Shown: one piece after another, positions 41,044-49,653 of the stretch | Position numbering within the stretch: the stretch's first letter is position 1 | How the letters are laid out: every line of letters begins with the position of its first letter | Assembly: GCF_039871655.1 (NCBI RefSeq) | Contig: NZ_JBDPLZ010000002.1 | Span: 248,001-312,000, forward strand | DNA length: 64,000 bases | DNA from: Actinocorallia sp039871655 | GTDB taxonomy: Bacteria; Actinomycetota; Actinomycetes; Streptosporangiales; Streptosporangiaceae | Direction of reading: 5' to 3' | Program-made: the position numbers and the translations under genes | The notes under the pieces: generated by a model | What the model was told of the DNA's origin: nothing | The model's input: only the letters and a program-made list of their open reading frames with translations | Database searches by the model: none

Positions 41044-42201
41044 TCAGGGGGAAGGGCGGAGGCGCCAGCCGGTGCGGGTGCGGTCGACGAAGCCGGTGGC
41101 GGCCAGGAGGGCGAGGCGGCTGCGGGCGGTGGGGAGGTCCACGGCGGCCGAGGCGGCTATGGCGTGGGTGGGGGCTCCGGAAGGGCCGGAGGGGACGGCT
41201 TCCAGGACGGAGCGGGAGTCGGGGTCCAGATGGTCCCGGGGGAGGACGGGCCTGTCGTCGGGGCGGTCGAGGCCCTCGCCGATCCGGCCTATCTCCTCGA
41301 TGACGTCCTCGGCGCAGGTGACCAGGCGGGTGGCGGGAGGGGTGGCGCGCAGGAGGTCATGGCAGCCGCGGGACATGATCGAGGTGACCGGGCCGGGGAA
41401 GGCCATGAGGTGACGGCCCAGATCACGGGCGCGGTGGGCGGTGTTGAGGGCGCCGCTGCGCAGGTCGGCCTCGACGACGACGGTGCCCTTGGTGAGGGCG
41501 GCGATCACGCGGTTGCGGACGAGGAAACGGGGACGGGTCGGATGGGAGGCGGGAGGCCACTCGCTGACCAGGAGGCCGGTGCGGCTTATCTCGGCGAACA
41601 GGCCCTCATGGCGGGGAGGGTAGGGGACGTCCACCCCGTTGGCCAGCACGGCGACGGTGACGCCGTCCGCCGCCAGGGCCCCCCGGTGGGCCTCGCCGTC
41701 GATGCCCAGAGCGCCGCCGCTGACGACGGTCCAGCCCCGTTCGGCCATCTCCGCGCCGAGCTCGGCGGCCACGCGGCGGCCGTAGGGGGAGGCGGCGCGG
41801 GCACCCACCACCGCGACCGACCGCAGGCACAGCTGACGCAGGTCGCCGCGGCCCCGCAGCCACAACATGAGCGGAGCGCCCTCACCGAGCTGGTCCAGTG
41901 TGGTGGGCCACCCGGGATCCCCCGGGCACAGGATCCGCCCGCCGACCTTCTCCGCCAGGAACAGCACCCCGTCCAGATCGAACGCCTCCGCCCGCATCCG
42001 CCAACCGGCGAGCTTCTTCTCGGTGATCCCCGACCCGCCCGGTACCCGCCCGCCCCGGATGGCCTCCACCGCCCCTTCGGCTCCGAGCCGCGCCACCAGC
42101 CGCCACGCCGCCTCGTCACCCGGCTCGCACACCCCGCTGAGCCAGGCCCGAGCCACCCCCTCGGCCTCGCCCTCCGCCCTCGGCCTCATCCGTCCGTCCA
42201 T
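41044..42201 (-). CDS. dprA: DNA-processing protein DprA
   Basis: DprA loads RecA on incoming single-stranded DNA in transformation and is conserved beyond competent bacteria. The 385-aa protein has the Rossmann-like core VAVVGARAASPYGRRVAAELGAEMAERGWTVVSGGALGIDGEAHRGAL, LANGVDVPYPPRHEGLF, and FLVRNRVIAALTKGTVVVEADLRSG, with a C-terminal winged-helix domain (GAPTHAIAASAAVDLPTARSRLALL). ATG 42201 is preceded by GAGGAGGAAGAG. A 167-bp gap separates it from comM and contains a hairpin. Confidence 0.93.
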   Translation of the reverse strand: MDGRMRPRAEGEAEGVARAWLSGVCEPGDEAAWRLVARLGAEGAVEAIRGGRVPGGSGITEKKLAGWRMRAEAFDLDGVLFLAEKVGGRILCPGDPGWPTTLDQLGEGAPLMLWLRGRGDLRQLCLRSVAVVGARAASPYGRRVAAELGAEMAERGWTVVSGGALGIDGEAHRGALAADGVTVAVLANGVDVPYPPRHEGLFAEISRTGLLVSEWPPASHPTRPRFLVRNRVIAALTKGTVVVEADLRSGALNTAHRARDLGRHLMAFPGPVTSIMSRGCHDLLRATPPATRLVTCAEDVIEEIGRIGEGLDRPDDRPVLPRDHLDPDSRSVLEAVPSGPSGAPTHAIAASAAVDLPTARSRLALLAATGFVDRTRTGWRLRPSP

Positions 42202-42242
42202 CTCTTCCTCCTCGAACCTCGAAATTCTCGACTCGGCGTACT

Positions 42243-42266
42243 GCGCACCGACACGCTCCGGTGCGC
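42243..42266 (-). terminator. Hairpin between comM and dprA
   Basis: Perfect arms GCGCACCG and CGGTGCGC, eight-base loop, between comM stop and dprA start. Confidence 0.5.
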
Positions 42267-42368
42267 TCCGCGATTGGGCCTGGGGCTGGGCCTGAGGGCT
42301 TGGCCCTGCGGTTGCGGCTGGGATCGGGTCTGGGCGGGGTGGCTGGACGGGGATGCCATCGGTGACGG

Positions 42369-43916
42369 TCAGGCACGGGGGCCTCGCCAGAGGTCCAGGG
42401 CTTCGGCGGTGTCCCAGGGGGCGGGGGCGTCGCGGCCGCCGAGATCGGCGAGGGTCCAGGCGGCGCGCAGGGCGCGGTCCATGCCCCGGGCGCTGAGGGA
42501 GCCCTCCTGGAGGGCGCGTTCCAGGGGGGCCAGGGCCTCGGGGGAGACGGGGAAACGGCGCCGGAGTTCGGGGCCGGGTATCTCGCTGTTGCTGCGCCAG
42601 GGAAGGCCGGACATGCGGGTGAGGGCGCGGTCGCGGGCGTCCTGGACGCGGGCGGCCACGGTCTGGCTGGACTCGGCGTTCTCCAGGTCGTAGCGGAGTT
42701 CGGCGCGGGTGGCGGGGCTCAGTTCCAGCTTGAGGTCCACCCGATCCAGGAGAGGGCCGGAGATCTTGGCCAGATAGCGGGCTCGGACGGAGGGGGTGCA
42801 GCGGCACTGCAGGACCTTGGCGGCGGCGCAGGGACAGGGGTTGGCCGCCAGCACCAGGGAGAACATGGCGGGGAAGCGGGTGCTGACGCCGCTGCGGTCG
42901 ATGCAGACCTCGCCGGACTCCATGGGCTGGCGCAGGGAGTCGAGGATGCCGCCCGTGTACTCGGGGGCCTCGTCGAGGAACAGGATGCCGTTGTGGGCGA
43001 GACTGATCGCGCCGGGACGGACCTGGCGTCCGGATCCGCCGCCGATGATGGCGGACCGCGTGGCGCTGTGGTGCGGGGCCTGGAAGGGGGCGCGGTCGAT
43101 GAGGGGACTGCCCGGAGGCAGGGCGCCCGCGATGGAGTGGATGGCCGTCACCTCCAGGGCCATCCTGCGGTCCAGTGCGGGAAGCAGGGTGGGGAGCCGT
43201 TCGGCGAGCATCGTCTTCCCGCAGCCGGGAGGACCCAGAAGGAACAGGTGGTGGCCGCCCGCGGCACTGACCTCCAGGGCGCGGCGGGCCTCCGCCTGGC
43301 CCCGCACATCGGCCAGATCCAGGGAACCGCGCCGGGAACGGGCGGATTCGCCCGGCGAGGGGCGGGACGGCTCCTCGGGCTCGTCCGGTTCGAGGGGCGG
43401 GGGCTCTTGGCGCAGATGGCACAGCAGCCCTCGCAGGCTGCTGACGGCGATGACCTTGACGTCGGGGACGAGTTCGGCCTCCACCTGGTTGGCGCGGGGC
43501 ACGACCACGGTGCGGCAGCCCGCCTCCGCGGCGCCCAGCACGGCGGGCAGGACTCCGGGGACGGGGCGGATCCGGCCGTCCAGACCCAGTTCGCCGAGCA
43601 TGACGAGGTCGGCGCAGTCGGCGAGGGGCAGCCCGCCGGCGGCGGCGAGGATCGCGACCGCGATCGCCACGTCGAAGCCCGCGCCCGCCTTGGGCAGGCC
43701 CGCAGGCCCCAGCGCCACGGTCGTGTGCCGAACCGGCCATTCCTCGCCCGAATGCATGATCGCCGCGCGCACCCGGTCGCGGGCCTCGCTGAGCGCCGTG
43801 TCGGGCAGGCCGACCAGGTGGAGGCCGGGGGTGCCGCTGGTGATGGCGGCCTCGACGTCGACGAGATGGCCGGACACCCCGACGAGGGCGACCGCGCGGG
43901 TCCGGGCGAGGGCCAT
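42369..43916 (-). CDS. comM: YifB/ComM-family Mg-chelatase-like ATPase
   Basis: ComM is a hexameric AAA+ helicase that assists branch migration during DNA integration. The 515-aa protein has the N-terminal Lon-like region (ALVGVSGHLVDVEAAITSGTPGLHLVGLPD), Walker A LLGPPGCGKTMLAERLP, Walker B GILFLDEAPEYTGGILDSLRQPMESGEV, AANPCPCAA..CRC with a Cys cluster, and LLDRVDLKLELSP with the sensor region. ATG 43916 overlaps the yraN stop by one base, so the two are translationally coupled. Confidence 0.94.
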   Translation of the reverse strand: MALARTRAVALVGVSGHLVDVEAAITSGTPGLHLVGLPDTALSEARDRVRAAIMHSGEEWPVRHTTVALGPAGLPKAGAGFDVAIAVAILAAAGGLPLADCADLVMLGELGLDGRIRPVPGVLPAVLGAAEAGCRTVVVPRANQVEAELVPDVKVIAVSSLRGLLCHLRQEPPPLEPDEPEEPSRPSPGESARSRRGSLDLADVRGQAEARRALEVSAAGGHHLFLLGPPGCGKTMLAERLPTLLPALDRRMALEVTAIHSIAGALPPGSPLIDRAPFQAPHHSATRSAIIGGGSGRQVRPGAISLAHNGILFLDEAPEYTGGILDSLRQPMESGEVCIDRSGVSTRFPAMFSLVLAANPCPCAAAKVLQCRCTPSVRARYLAKISGPLLDRVDLKLELSPATRAELRYDLENAESSQTVAARVQDARDRALTRMSGLPWRSNSEIPGPELRRRFPVSPEALAPLERALQEGSLSARGMDRALRAAWTLADLGGRDAPAPWDTAEALDLWRGPRA

Positions 43917-44272
43917 CACGCGACCTCCTTCAGGTGGTCGACGGTGAAGCCGCCGGCCCCGCCGCCGACCAGGCCGATCAGATCGATCCGGACCGACGAC
44001 GTCCGGACGCCGTGCTCCTTGGCCCAGCGCCGCGCCAGCCTGCGCAGCCGCAGCGCCTTGGAGATCGTGATCGCCTCGGCGGGGGCGCCGTAGGCGAGGC
44101 TGCGCCGCGTCTTCACCTCGCAGACCACATGCCGGTGCCCGTCGTGGGCCACGATGTCCAGTTCCCCTTCGGCGCATCTCCAGTTGCGTTCGAGTACCCG
44201 CCACCCCAGGCCCTCCAGGTAGCGCACCGCCGCGTTCTCCCCGCGGCGTCCCAGTTCGTGTCCGGCGTTCAT
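43916..44272 (-). CDS. yraN: YraN/UPF0102 family endonuclease-like protein
   Basis: A 118-aa member of UPF0102 with a Holliday-junction-resolvase-like nuclease core: GRRGENAAVRYLEGLGWRVLERNWR, GELDIVAHDGHRHVVCEVKTRRSLAYG (the E-x-D...E-x-K nuclease motif) and KALRLRRLARRWAKE. ATG 44272 is eight bases after AGGAGG; GTG 44281 and ATG 44278 lie too close to it. First gene of the yraN-comM(-dprA) operon on minus. The 411 bp before it show nothing assignable beyond its presumed promoter. Confidence 0.9.
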   Translation of the reverse strand: MNAGHELGRRGENAAVRYLEGLGWRVLERNWRCAEGELDIVAHDGHRHVVCEVKTRRSLAYGAPAEAITISKALRLRRLARRWAKEHGVRTSSVRIDLIGLVGGGAGGFTVDHLKEVA

Positions 44273-44683
44273 CGCCATCACCTCCTGGCCATCACCCTGG
44301 GTCAGGAAGAGTCGCGAAAAGCTACCGAACCGCGTTCTGTGGACAACCGCCGACTTGATCCCGACGCCGTGCGCCAGAGCGAATCCGGAGGACGCGTCGG
44401 GACGCGGGCACCCGACGCCGAAGGCGAGGCTCGGGACGAGACCGAAGCCGGGCGTGCGAGCGCTCGGCGTGGGCTGCCGGGGCGTCGAACGTGCGGAGGG
44501 GGCTTTGCGAGGTCCGGTTGGGTGTGGGTGCCTGTCCGCGGGACGTGGAGCCGGCCGGGTGCGGTCTGAGGGGAAGCCTGAGGCGCCGAGCGGGCTTGCG
44601 GAGCCGGGTCGGTGCGTGAGGCGTGTGGAGCCGGACGGGCGGGCCGGGCCGTCGGCGGGCGGGGCGAGGGGCGGAGGGGAGGG

Positions 44684-45568
44684 TCAGGCGCGGGGGTGGG
44701 TCCGGGAGTGGACGGCCTTGAGGTGGGTGGGGGTGAGGTGGGTGTAGAGCTGGGTGGTCTGGAGGGAGGCGTGGCCCAGGAGGTCCTGGACGGTGCGGAG
44801 GTCGGCGCCGCCTTCCAGGAGGTGGGTGGCGGCGGTGTGGCGGAGGCCGTGGGGGGTGAGGTCGGGGAGGCCGGCTTCCCGGAGGGCCCGGTGGACCACG
44901 CGGCGGGCCGTGTTGGGGTGGAGGCGGGAACCCCGCGATCCCAGGAGGAGGGCCGGGCCGCTTCGGGGCGTGGTCCAGGCGGGACGGGCGGCCAGCCAGG
45001 AGCGGACGGCCCGGAGGGCGGGTCTTCCGATGGGGACGGTGCGTTCCTTGCCGCCCTTGCCCAGGACGCGGACGGTCTCGGTCTCCTCGTCCAGGTCGTC
45101 GATGTCCAGGGCGCACAGTTCGCTGACGCGGATCGCGGTGGCGTAGAGGATCTCCAGGACGGCCAGGTCGCGCAGGCGCTCGGGGGAGGGGTCCCCGGGG
45201 GCGTCCAGGAGTTCGGCGGCCTGGTCCCGGCGGAGGATGCGGGGGAGGGCGCGGGAGGCCCGCGGGACGCCCAGGAGGGGGCCCGGGTCCTGGGGCAGGC
45301 GGCCGCCGCGGTGGGCCCAGGCCGTGTAGGTGCGGACGGCCGCGGTGCGGCGGGCCAGGGTGGACTTGGCCAGCCCGGCGTCGTGCAGGCGGGCCAGCCA
45401 GTCGCGGATCAGGTCGACGTGCAGGTCGGAGGGGGCGGTCAGGCCGCGGGACAGGGCGTGGGCCTCCAAGTCGCGCAGGTCGCTCAGATAGGAGCGGACG
45501 GTGTGCGCGGACAGGCCGCGTTCCAGTCGTAGATGCCGCTCGAACTCCACCAGATCCAGGCCGCTCAC
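44684..45568 (-). CDS. xerC: Tyrosine recombinase XerC
   Basis: XerC/D resolves chromosome dimers at dif. The 294-aa protein has an N-terminal SAM-like core-binding domain (FERHLRLERGLSAHTVRSYLSDL) and the catalytic domain with Arg I in LYATAIRVSELCALDIDDLD, the Lys loop RVLGKGGKERTVPI, HGLRHTAATHLLEGGADLRTVQDLLGHASLQTTQLYTHL (His, Arg, His and Tyr). The first box reads ATAIR instead of the usual ATGLR. GTG 45568 matches the family start (SGLDLVEFERHL). Orientation is opposite to flanking rnhB and rpsB operons. Confidence 0.93.
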   Translation of the reverse strand: MSGLDLVEFERHLRLERGLSAHTVRSYLSDLRDLEAHALSRGLTAPSDLHVDLIRDWLARLHDAGLAKSTLARRTAAVRTYTAWAHRGGRLPQDPGPLLGVPRASRALPRILRRDQAAELLDAPGDPSPERLRDLAVLEILYATAIRVSELCALDIDDLDEETETVRVLGKGGKERTVPIGRPALRAVRSWLAARPAWTTPRSGPALLLGSRGSRLHPNTARRVVHRALREAGLPDLTPHGLRHTAATHLLEGGADLRTVQDLLGHASLQTTQLYTHLTPTHLKAVHSRTHPRA

Positions 45569-45711
45569 TCCGGCAACGCTACCCGCGAAGCGTGCCGATG
45601 ATCCGTACTTGCGGGTCTTGGGAGGGGAAGCGGCGGATCGGGGAGAGACCGGATGAAGGGGAATCGGGTGACCTTGGTCTCGGCGCGGGGGCGGGAGCGA
45701 AGCGCCGGGGG

Positions 45712-46176
45712 TCAGGGGCCGGTCCAGCGGGGGAGGAGGCGAATGCGCGGGAGGGCGAGGAGCGCCAGAGGGTCGAGGTAGGCGGTGTCGCGGCGGAGGC
45801 CCCAGTGGAGGCAGGTGCCGGGGAAGCAGTGGGTCCGAACCCGCTGGACGGTGCCGATGACGTCTCCGGCGGCGACCGCGGCGCCTTGGGGGACGGCGGG
45901 GACGACGGGTTCGTAGGTGGTGCGCAGGGGGCCGTGGGTGATGGTGATCACGCCGCGGCCGGCGAGGTCGCGGGCGAAGACCACGCGCCCCGCGGCGGGC
46001 GCGCGGACGGGCAGTCCCGGACGGGCGGCGAGGTCGACGCCCCGGTGTCCGGGCAGCCAGGGCGCGGCGGGCGGGGCGAAGGCGCGGACGACCCGGACGG
46101 GTGCCGGCAGGGGCCATTCCCAGGGCGGCGGAGGGACGGGAAGCGGAAGGATCATGCCGCCAGCATCGGCGTCCAC
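45712..46176 (-). CDS. M23-family peptidase-like protein
   Basis: A 154-aa protein with the M23 metallopeptidase fold: FAPPAAPWLPGHRGVDLAARPGLPVRAPAAGRV (HxxxD), ITITHGPLRTTYEPV and the HxH-equivalent CLHWGLRRDTAYLDPLALL. These enzymes cut peptidoglycan cross-bridges or, when sites are lost, act as activators; here the second His pair reads CLHWG, so activity is uncertain. No clear signal peptide is seen from GTG 46176 or from ATG 46155, which is unusual for a wall enzyme. A similar gene next to rpsB is widespread in actinobacteria. Confidence 0.82.
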   Translation of the reverse strand: MDADAGGMILPLPVPPPPWEWPLPAPVRVVRAFAPPAAPWLPGHRGVDLAARPGLPVRAPAAGRVVFARDLAGRGVITITHGPLRTTYEPVVPAVPQGAAVAAGDVIGTVQRVRTHCFPGTCLHWGLRRDTAYLDPLALLALPRIRLLPRWTGP

Positions 46177-46230
46177 GGCCCCCCGGAGCGGGCCGAACCC
46201 CGTTCTGGGGACGAGTGGTTCGCCTTCCGA

Positions 46231-46266
46231 TTCGTGGTCGGGGGCCCGTTCCCCTAAACTGGGAAC
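46231..46266 (+). promoter_or_regulatory. rpsB promoter with a palindrome over the -10
   Basis: TTCGTG and TAAACT with an 18-bp spacer, about 160 bp before rpsB. GTTCCC and GGGAAC flank the -10 symmetrically at 46248-46253 and 46261-46266, which could be an operator. Confidence 0.45.
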
Positions 46267-46422
46267 ACGGCGTGGGTGGACTCTGTCCGCCTGCCCGAAT
46301 TCTCAGCGTCCGCCGGCCGCCCAGGCGGGACGTGCCTCCCAGGTCCGCGACGTCCTCGTGACGGAGCGGCGGGGCTCGTCCGGACGTGACAGGCGAACCG
46401 AACACAAGAAGGAGTACGGGCC

Positions 46423-47325
46423 ATGGCTCCCGTCGTCACCATGCGACAGCTGCTCGAGAGCGGCGTTCACTTCGGACACCAGACGCGTCGCTGGAACCCG
46501 AAGATGAAGCGCTTCATCCTCACCGAGCGCAACGGCATCTACATCATCGACCTGCAGCAGTCGCTCGCCCACATCGACCGCGCCTACGAGTTCATCAAGG
46601 CGACCGTCGCGCACGGCGGCACGATCCTGTTCGTCGGCACCAAGAAGCAGGCGCAGGAGGCGATCGCCGAGCAGGCGACCCGCGTCGGCATGCCGTACGT
46701 CAACCAGCGCTGGCTGGGCGGCATGCTCACCAACTTCTCCACCGTGCACAAGCGGCTGCAGCGCCTCAAGGAGCTCGAGCTCCTCGACTTCGACGACGTG
46801 GCCGGCTCCGGCATGACCAAGAAGGAGCTCCTGGGTCTCAAGCGCGAGAAGGACAAGCTGGAGAAGACCCTCGGCGGTATCCGCGACATGGCGAAGGTCC
46901 CCTCCGCCATCTGGATCGTGGACACCAAGAAGGAGCACATCGCGATCAACGAGGCCAAGAAGCTGGGCATCCCGGTCGTCGCGATCCTCGACACCAACTG
47001 CGACCCCGACGAGGTCGACTACCCGATCCCGGGTAACGACGACGCCATCCGCGCCGTCAGCATCCTGACCCGCGTGGTCGCCGACGCCGCCGCCGACGGC
47101 CTGCTGGCCCGCTCCGGCGGAGGCGCCGGCGCCGACAAGGCCGTCGAGGTCGCCGAGCCGCTGGCCGAGTGGGAGCGCGAGCTGCTCGAGGGCAAGAAGG
47201 ACGAGGAGCCCGCCGCCGAGGCCGCCCCGGCTGAGGCTGAGGAGGCCCCGGCTGAGGAGGCCCCGGCCGCCGAGGCCGAGGAGACCCCGGCCGAAGCCGC
47301 CGCCGAGGCCCCGGCCGCCGAGTAA
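46423..47325 (+). CDS. rpsB: 30S ribosomal protein S2
   Basis: S2 is a late-assembling small-subunit protein. The 300-aa product has VTMRQLLESGVHFGHQTRRWNPKM, GTKKQAQEAI, YVNQRWLGGMLTNFSTV and DTNCDPDEVDYPIPGNDDAIRA. After about residue 245 comes a ~55-residue Ala/Glu/Pro-rich tail, typical of actinobacterial S2. Preceded by a ~160-bp leader, which may contain autoregulatory structure. Confidence 0.97.
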   Translation: MAPVVTMRQLLESGVHFGHQTRRWNPKMKRFILTERNGIYIIDLQQSLAHIDRAYEFIKATVAHGGTILFVGTKKQAQEAIAEQATRVGMPYVNQRWLGGMLTNFSTVHKRLQRLKELELLDFDDVAGSGMTKKELLGLKREKDKLEKTLGGIRDMAKVPSAIWIVDTKKEHIAINEAKKLGIPVVAILDTNCDPDEVDYPIPGNDDAIRAVSILTRVVADAAADGLLARSGGGAGADKAVEVAEPLAEWERELLEGKKDEEPAAEAAPAEAEEAPAEEAPAAEAEETPAEAAAEAPAAE

Positions 47326-47331
47326 GTCCTC

Positions 47332-47363
47332 ACGAGCGCGGTCCCGGACGGGGCCGCGCTCGT
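47332..47363 (+). terminator. Hairpin between rpsB and tsf
   Basis: Perfect 10-bp arms ACGAGCGCGG and CCGCGCTCGT, 12-base loop; probably lowers tsf expression relative to rpsB. Confidence 0.65.
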
Positions 47364-47397
47364 CCCAGAGCAGACCACGAAGAGGGATTCAAGAACC

Positions 47398-48234
47398 ATG
47401 GCGAACTTCACCGCCGCCGACGTCAAGCGGCTCCGTGAGCTCACCGGCTCCGGCATGATGGACTGCAAGAACGCGCTCACCGAGTCCGAGGGTGACCTGG
47501 AGAAGGCCGTAGAGATCCTGCGCCTCAAGGGCGCCAAGGACGTCGGCAAGCGCGCCGAGCGCACCGCCGGCAACGGCCTGGTCGCCGAGTACTTCAACGG
47601 CGAGGGTGACGGCACCCTGCTCGAGCTCAACTGCGAGACCGACTTCGTGGCCAAGCTCGAGTCCTTCATCGCGCTCGCCGACAAGATCACCAAGTTCGCC
47701 GCCGAGTCCGGCGCCGCGGACGTCCCGGCCCTGCTGGGCGCGGAGATCGAGCCGGGCAAGACCGTCCAGGCCCTGATCGAGGAGAACTCCGCGGTCATCG
47801 GCGAGAAGCTGGAACTGCGCCGCTTCGCGCACTTCACCGGCGCCTACGTGGCCAGCTACCTGCACAAGTCCGACCCGCAGCTGCCGCCGACCACCGGCGT
47901 GCTGGTCCAGCTCGACAAGGTCGACGCCCAGGTGGCCAAGGACATCGCCCAGCAGATCGCGGCGATGGCTCCGAAGTACCTCACCTTCGAGGAGATCCCG
48001 GCCGACGTGATCGAGAAGGAGCGGGCGCTGGCCGAGACCAAGACCCGCGAGGAGGGCAAGCCCGAGGCCGCGATCGCCAAGATCGTCGAGGGCCGGGTCA
48101 ACGCCTACCTGCGTGACTTCGTCCTGCTGGAGCAGGCCTTCGTCAAGGACAACAAGAAGACCATCGCCAAGCTCCTCGACGAGGCCGGCGTCAAGGTCGA
48201 GCGGTTCGTCCGCTTCAAGGTCGGCCAGGCCTGA
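47398..48234 (+). CDS. tsf: Elongation factor Ts
   Basis: EF-Ts exchanges GDP for GTP on EF-Tu. The 278-aa protein starts MANFTAADVKRLRELTGSGMMDCKNALTESEGDLEKAVEILR (UBA-like domain with the TGAGMMDCK signature), then EYFNGEGDGTLLELNCETDFVAK with the TDF motif that opens the EF-Tu nucleotide site, and a C-terminal dimerisation domain. Follows rpsB by 72 bp including a hairpin. Confidence 0.97.
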   Translation: MANFTAADVKRLRELTGSGMMDCKNALTESEGDLEKAVEILRLKGAKDVGKRAERTAGNGLVAEYFNGEGDGTLLELNCETDFVAKLESFIALADKITKFAAESGAADVPALLGAEIEPGKTVQALIEENSAVIGEKLELRRFAHFTGAYVASYLHKSDPQLPPTTGVLVQLDKVDAQVAKDIAQQIAAMAPKYLTFEEIPADVIEKERALAETKTREEGKPEAAIAKIVEGRVNAYLRDFVLLEQAFVKDNKKTIAKLLDEAGVKVERFVRFKVGQA

Positions 48235-48321
48235 GGCTCTCGCCCAGAGGCTGATCCGCTTTCTCCTTAGCCGGGGGAAATCTAAGGTAGAACGTGAAGC
48301 AACACCGAGGAGGCCGTCGCC

Positions 48322-49080
48322 GTGCCGGAAAACCATCAGAATGACATAGCGACGGCCTCCAAACATGGCTGGAAGCGGGTGCTGCTGAAGCTCTCCGGCG
48401 AGGCCTTCGCCGGCGGGCAGCCGTTGGGCATCGATCCGGCCGTCGTGCAGCACGTCGCGGAAGCGATCAAGACCGCCGTCGACGACGGCATCCAGGTCTC
48501 CGTGGTCTGCGGAGGCGGCAACATGTTCCGCGGCGCGCAGCTGTCCGAGCGCGGCATGGACCGGGCTCGCGGCGACTACATGGGCATGCTCTCCACCGTG
48601 GTCAACTGCCTCGCGCTGCAGGACTTCCTGGAGCGCCTGGGCGTCGACACCAGGGTGCAGACGGCCATCCACATGGCTCAGGTGGCCGAGGCCTACATCC
48701 CGCGCCGGGCCGTCCGCCATCTGGAGAAGGGCCGCGTCGTGATCTTCGGCGCGGGCCTGGGCCAGCCGTTCTTCTCCACCGACACCTGCGCCGCCCAGCG
48801 CGCGCTGGAGATCGGCGCGGACGCGGTCCTCAAGGGCACCCAGGTGGACGGCGTGTACGACGCCGACCCCCGGAAGAACCCGGACGCGGTGCGTTTCGAC
48901 CATTTGGACTACGGTGAGGTCCTGCGACGCGGTCTGAAGGTCATGGACGCCACCGCCATCAGCCTGTGCATGGACAACGGCCTGCCCATCGTGGTCTTCG
49001 ACCTCATGGGGTCGGGCAACATCGTGCGGGCGGTGCGGGGCGAGAAGATCGGCACCCTCGTCAGCCCGGCAGAGAACTAG
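48322..49080 (+). CDS. pyrH: UMP kinase
   Basis: PyrH phosphorylates UMP. The 252-aa amino-acid-kinase-fold protein has KRVLLKLSGEAFAGG, VCGGGNMFRGAQLSERGMDRARGDYMGMLSTVVNCLAL, RVVIFGAGLGQPFFSTDTCAAQRALEIGADAVLKGTQVDGVYDADPRKNP and VFDLMGSGNIVRAVRGEKIGTLV. GTG 48322 has CGAGGAGGCC upstream. The preceding 87 bp hold TTCTCC and TAAGGT (16-bp spacer) as a possible promoter, so pyrH-frr-cdsA may be a separate unit from rpsB-tsf. Confidence 0.97.
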   Translation: MPENHQNDIATASKHGWKRVLLKLSGEAFAGGQPLGIDPAVVQHVAEAIKTAVDDGIQVSVVCGGGNMFRGAQLSERGMDRARGDYMGMLSTVVNCLALQDFLERLGVDTRVQTAIHMAQVAEAYIPRRAVRHLEKGRVVIFGAGLGQPFFSTDTCAAQRALEIGADAVLKGTQVDGVYDADPRKNPDAVRFDHLDYGEVLRRGLKVMDATAISLCMDNGLPIVVFDLMGSGNIVRAVRGEKIGTLVSPAEN

Positions 49081-49095
49081 ACGGGAGCCAGTGCA

Positions 49096-49653
49096 GTGAT
49101 CGATGAGATCCTCCTCGAAGCCGAGGAGAAGATGGAGAAGGCGGTCTCGGTCGCCAAGGAGGACTTCACCGGTATCCGCACCGGCCGGGTCACCCCCGCC
49201 ATGTTCAACAAGATCATGGTGGAGTACTACGGCGCGATGACCCCGGTGAACCAGCTGGCCTCCTTCCACCTGCCCGAGCCGCGCATGGTGGTCATCCAGC
49301 CGTTCGACAAGAGCTCCCTGTCGGCCATCGAGAGGGCGATCCGCAACAGCGACCTCGGGGTGAACCCGGGCAACGACGGCGCGATCATCCGCGTGATCTT
49401 CCCCGAGCTGTCGGAGGAGCGCCGCCGGGAGTACATCAAGATCGCGGGCGGCAAGGCCGAGGACGCCAAGATCTCGATCCGCAACATCCGTCGCAAGGCC
49501 AACGACAGCCTGGACAAGCTCGTCAAGGACGGCGAAGCCGGCGAGGACGAGGTCCGGCGTGCCGAGAAGGAGCTCGACGAGGCGACGAAGAAGTACGTGG
49601 CCTCCATCGACTCGCTGCTCGAGCACAAGAAGGCAGAGCTGCTCGAAGTCTGA
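49096..49653 (+). CDS. frr: Ribosome recycling factor
   Basis: RRF splits post-termination ribosomes with EF-G. The 185-aa protein has the two-domain layout: DEILLEAEEKMEKAVSVAKEDFTGIRTGRVTPAMF, LPEPRMVVIQPFDKSSLSAIERAIRNSDLGVNPGNDG and the long C-terminal helices RRKANDSLDKLVKDGEAGEDEVRRAEKELDEATKKY. GTG 49096 follows pyrH by 15 bp; its stop overlaps the cdsA ATG by one base. Confidence 0.97.
   Translation: MIDEILLEAEEKMEKAVSVAKEDFTGIRTGRVTPAMFNKIMVEYYGAMTPVNQLASFHLPEPRMVVIQPFDKSSLSAIERAIRNSDLGVNPGNDGAIIRVIFPELSEERRREYIKIAGGKAEDAKISIRNIRRKANDSLDKLVKDGEAGEDEVRRAEKELDEATKKYVASIDSLLEHKKAELLEV

Noticed and set aside
41032..42693. 553-codon plus-strand frame opposite dprA
   Set aside because: Gly/Arg/Ala-rich shadow across dprA and the comM end.
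44282..44683. Possible gene between xerC and yraN
   Set aside because: All frames look like GC shadows, without ribosome sites or domains.
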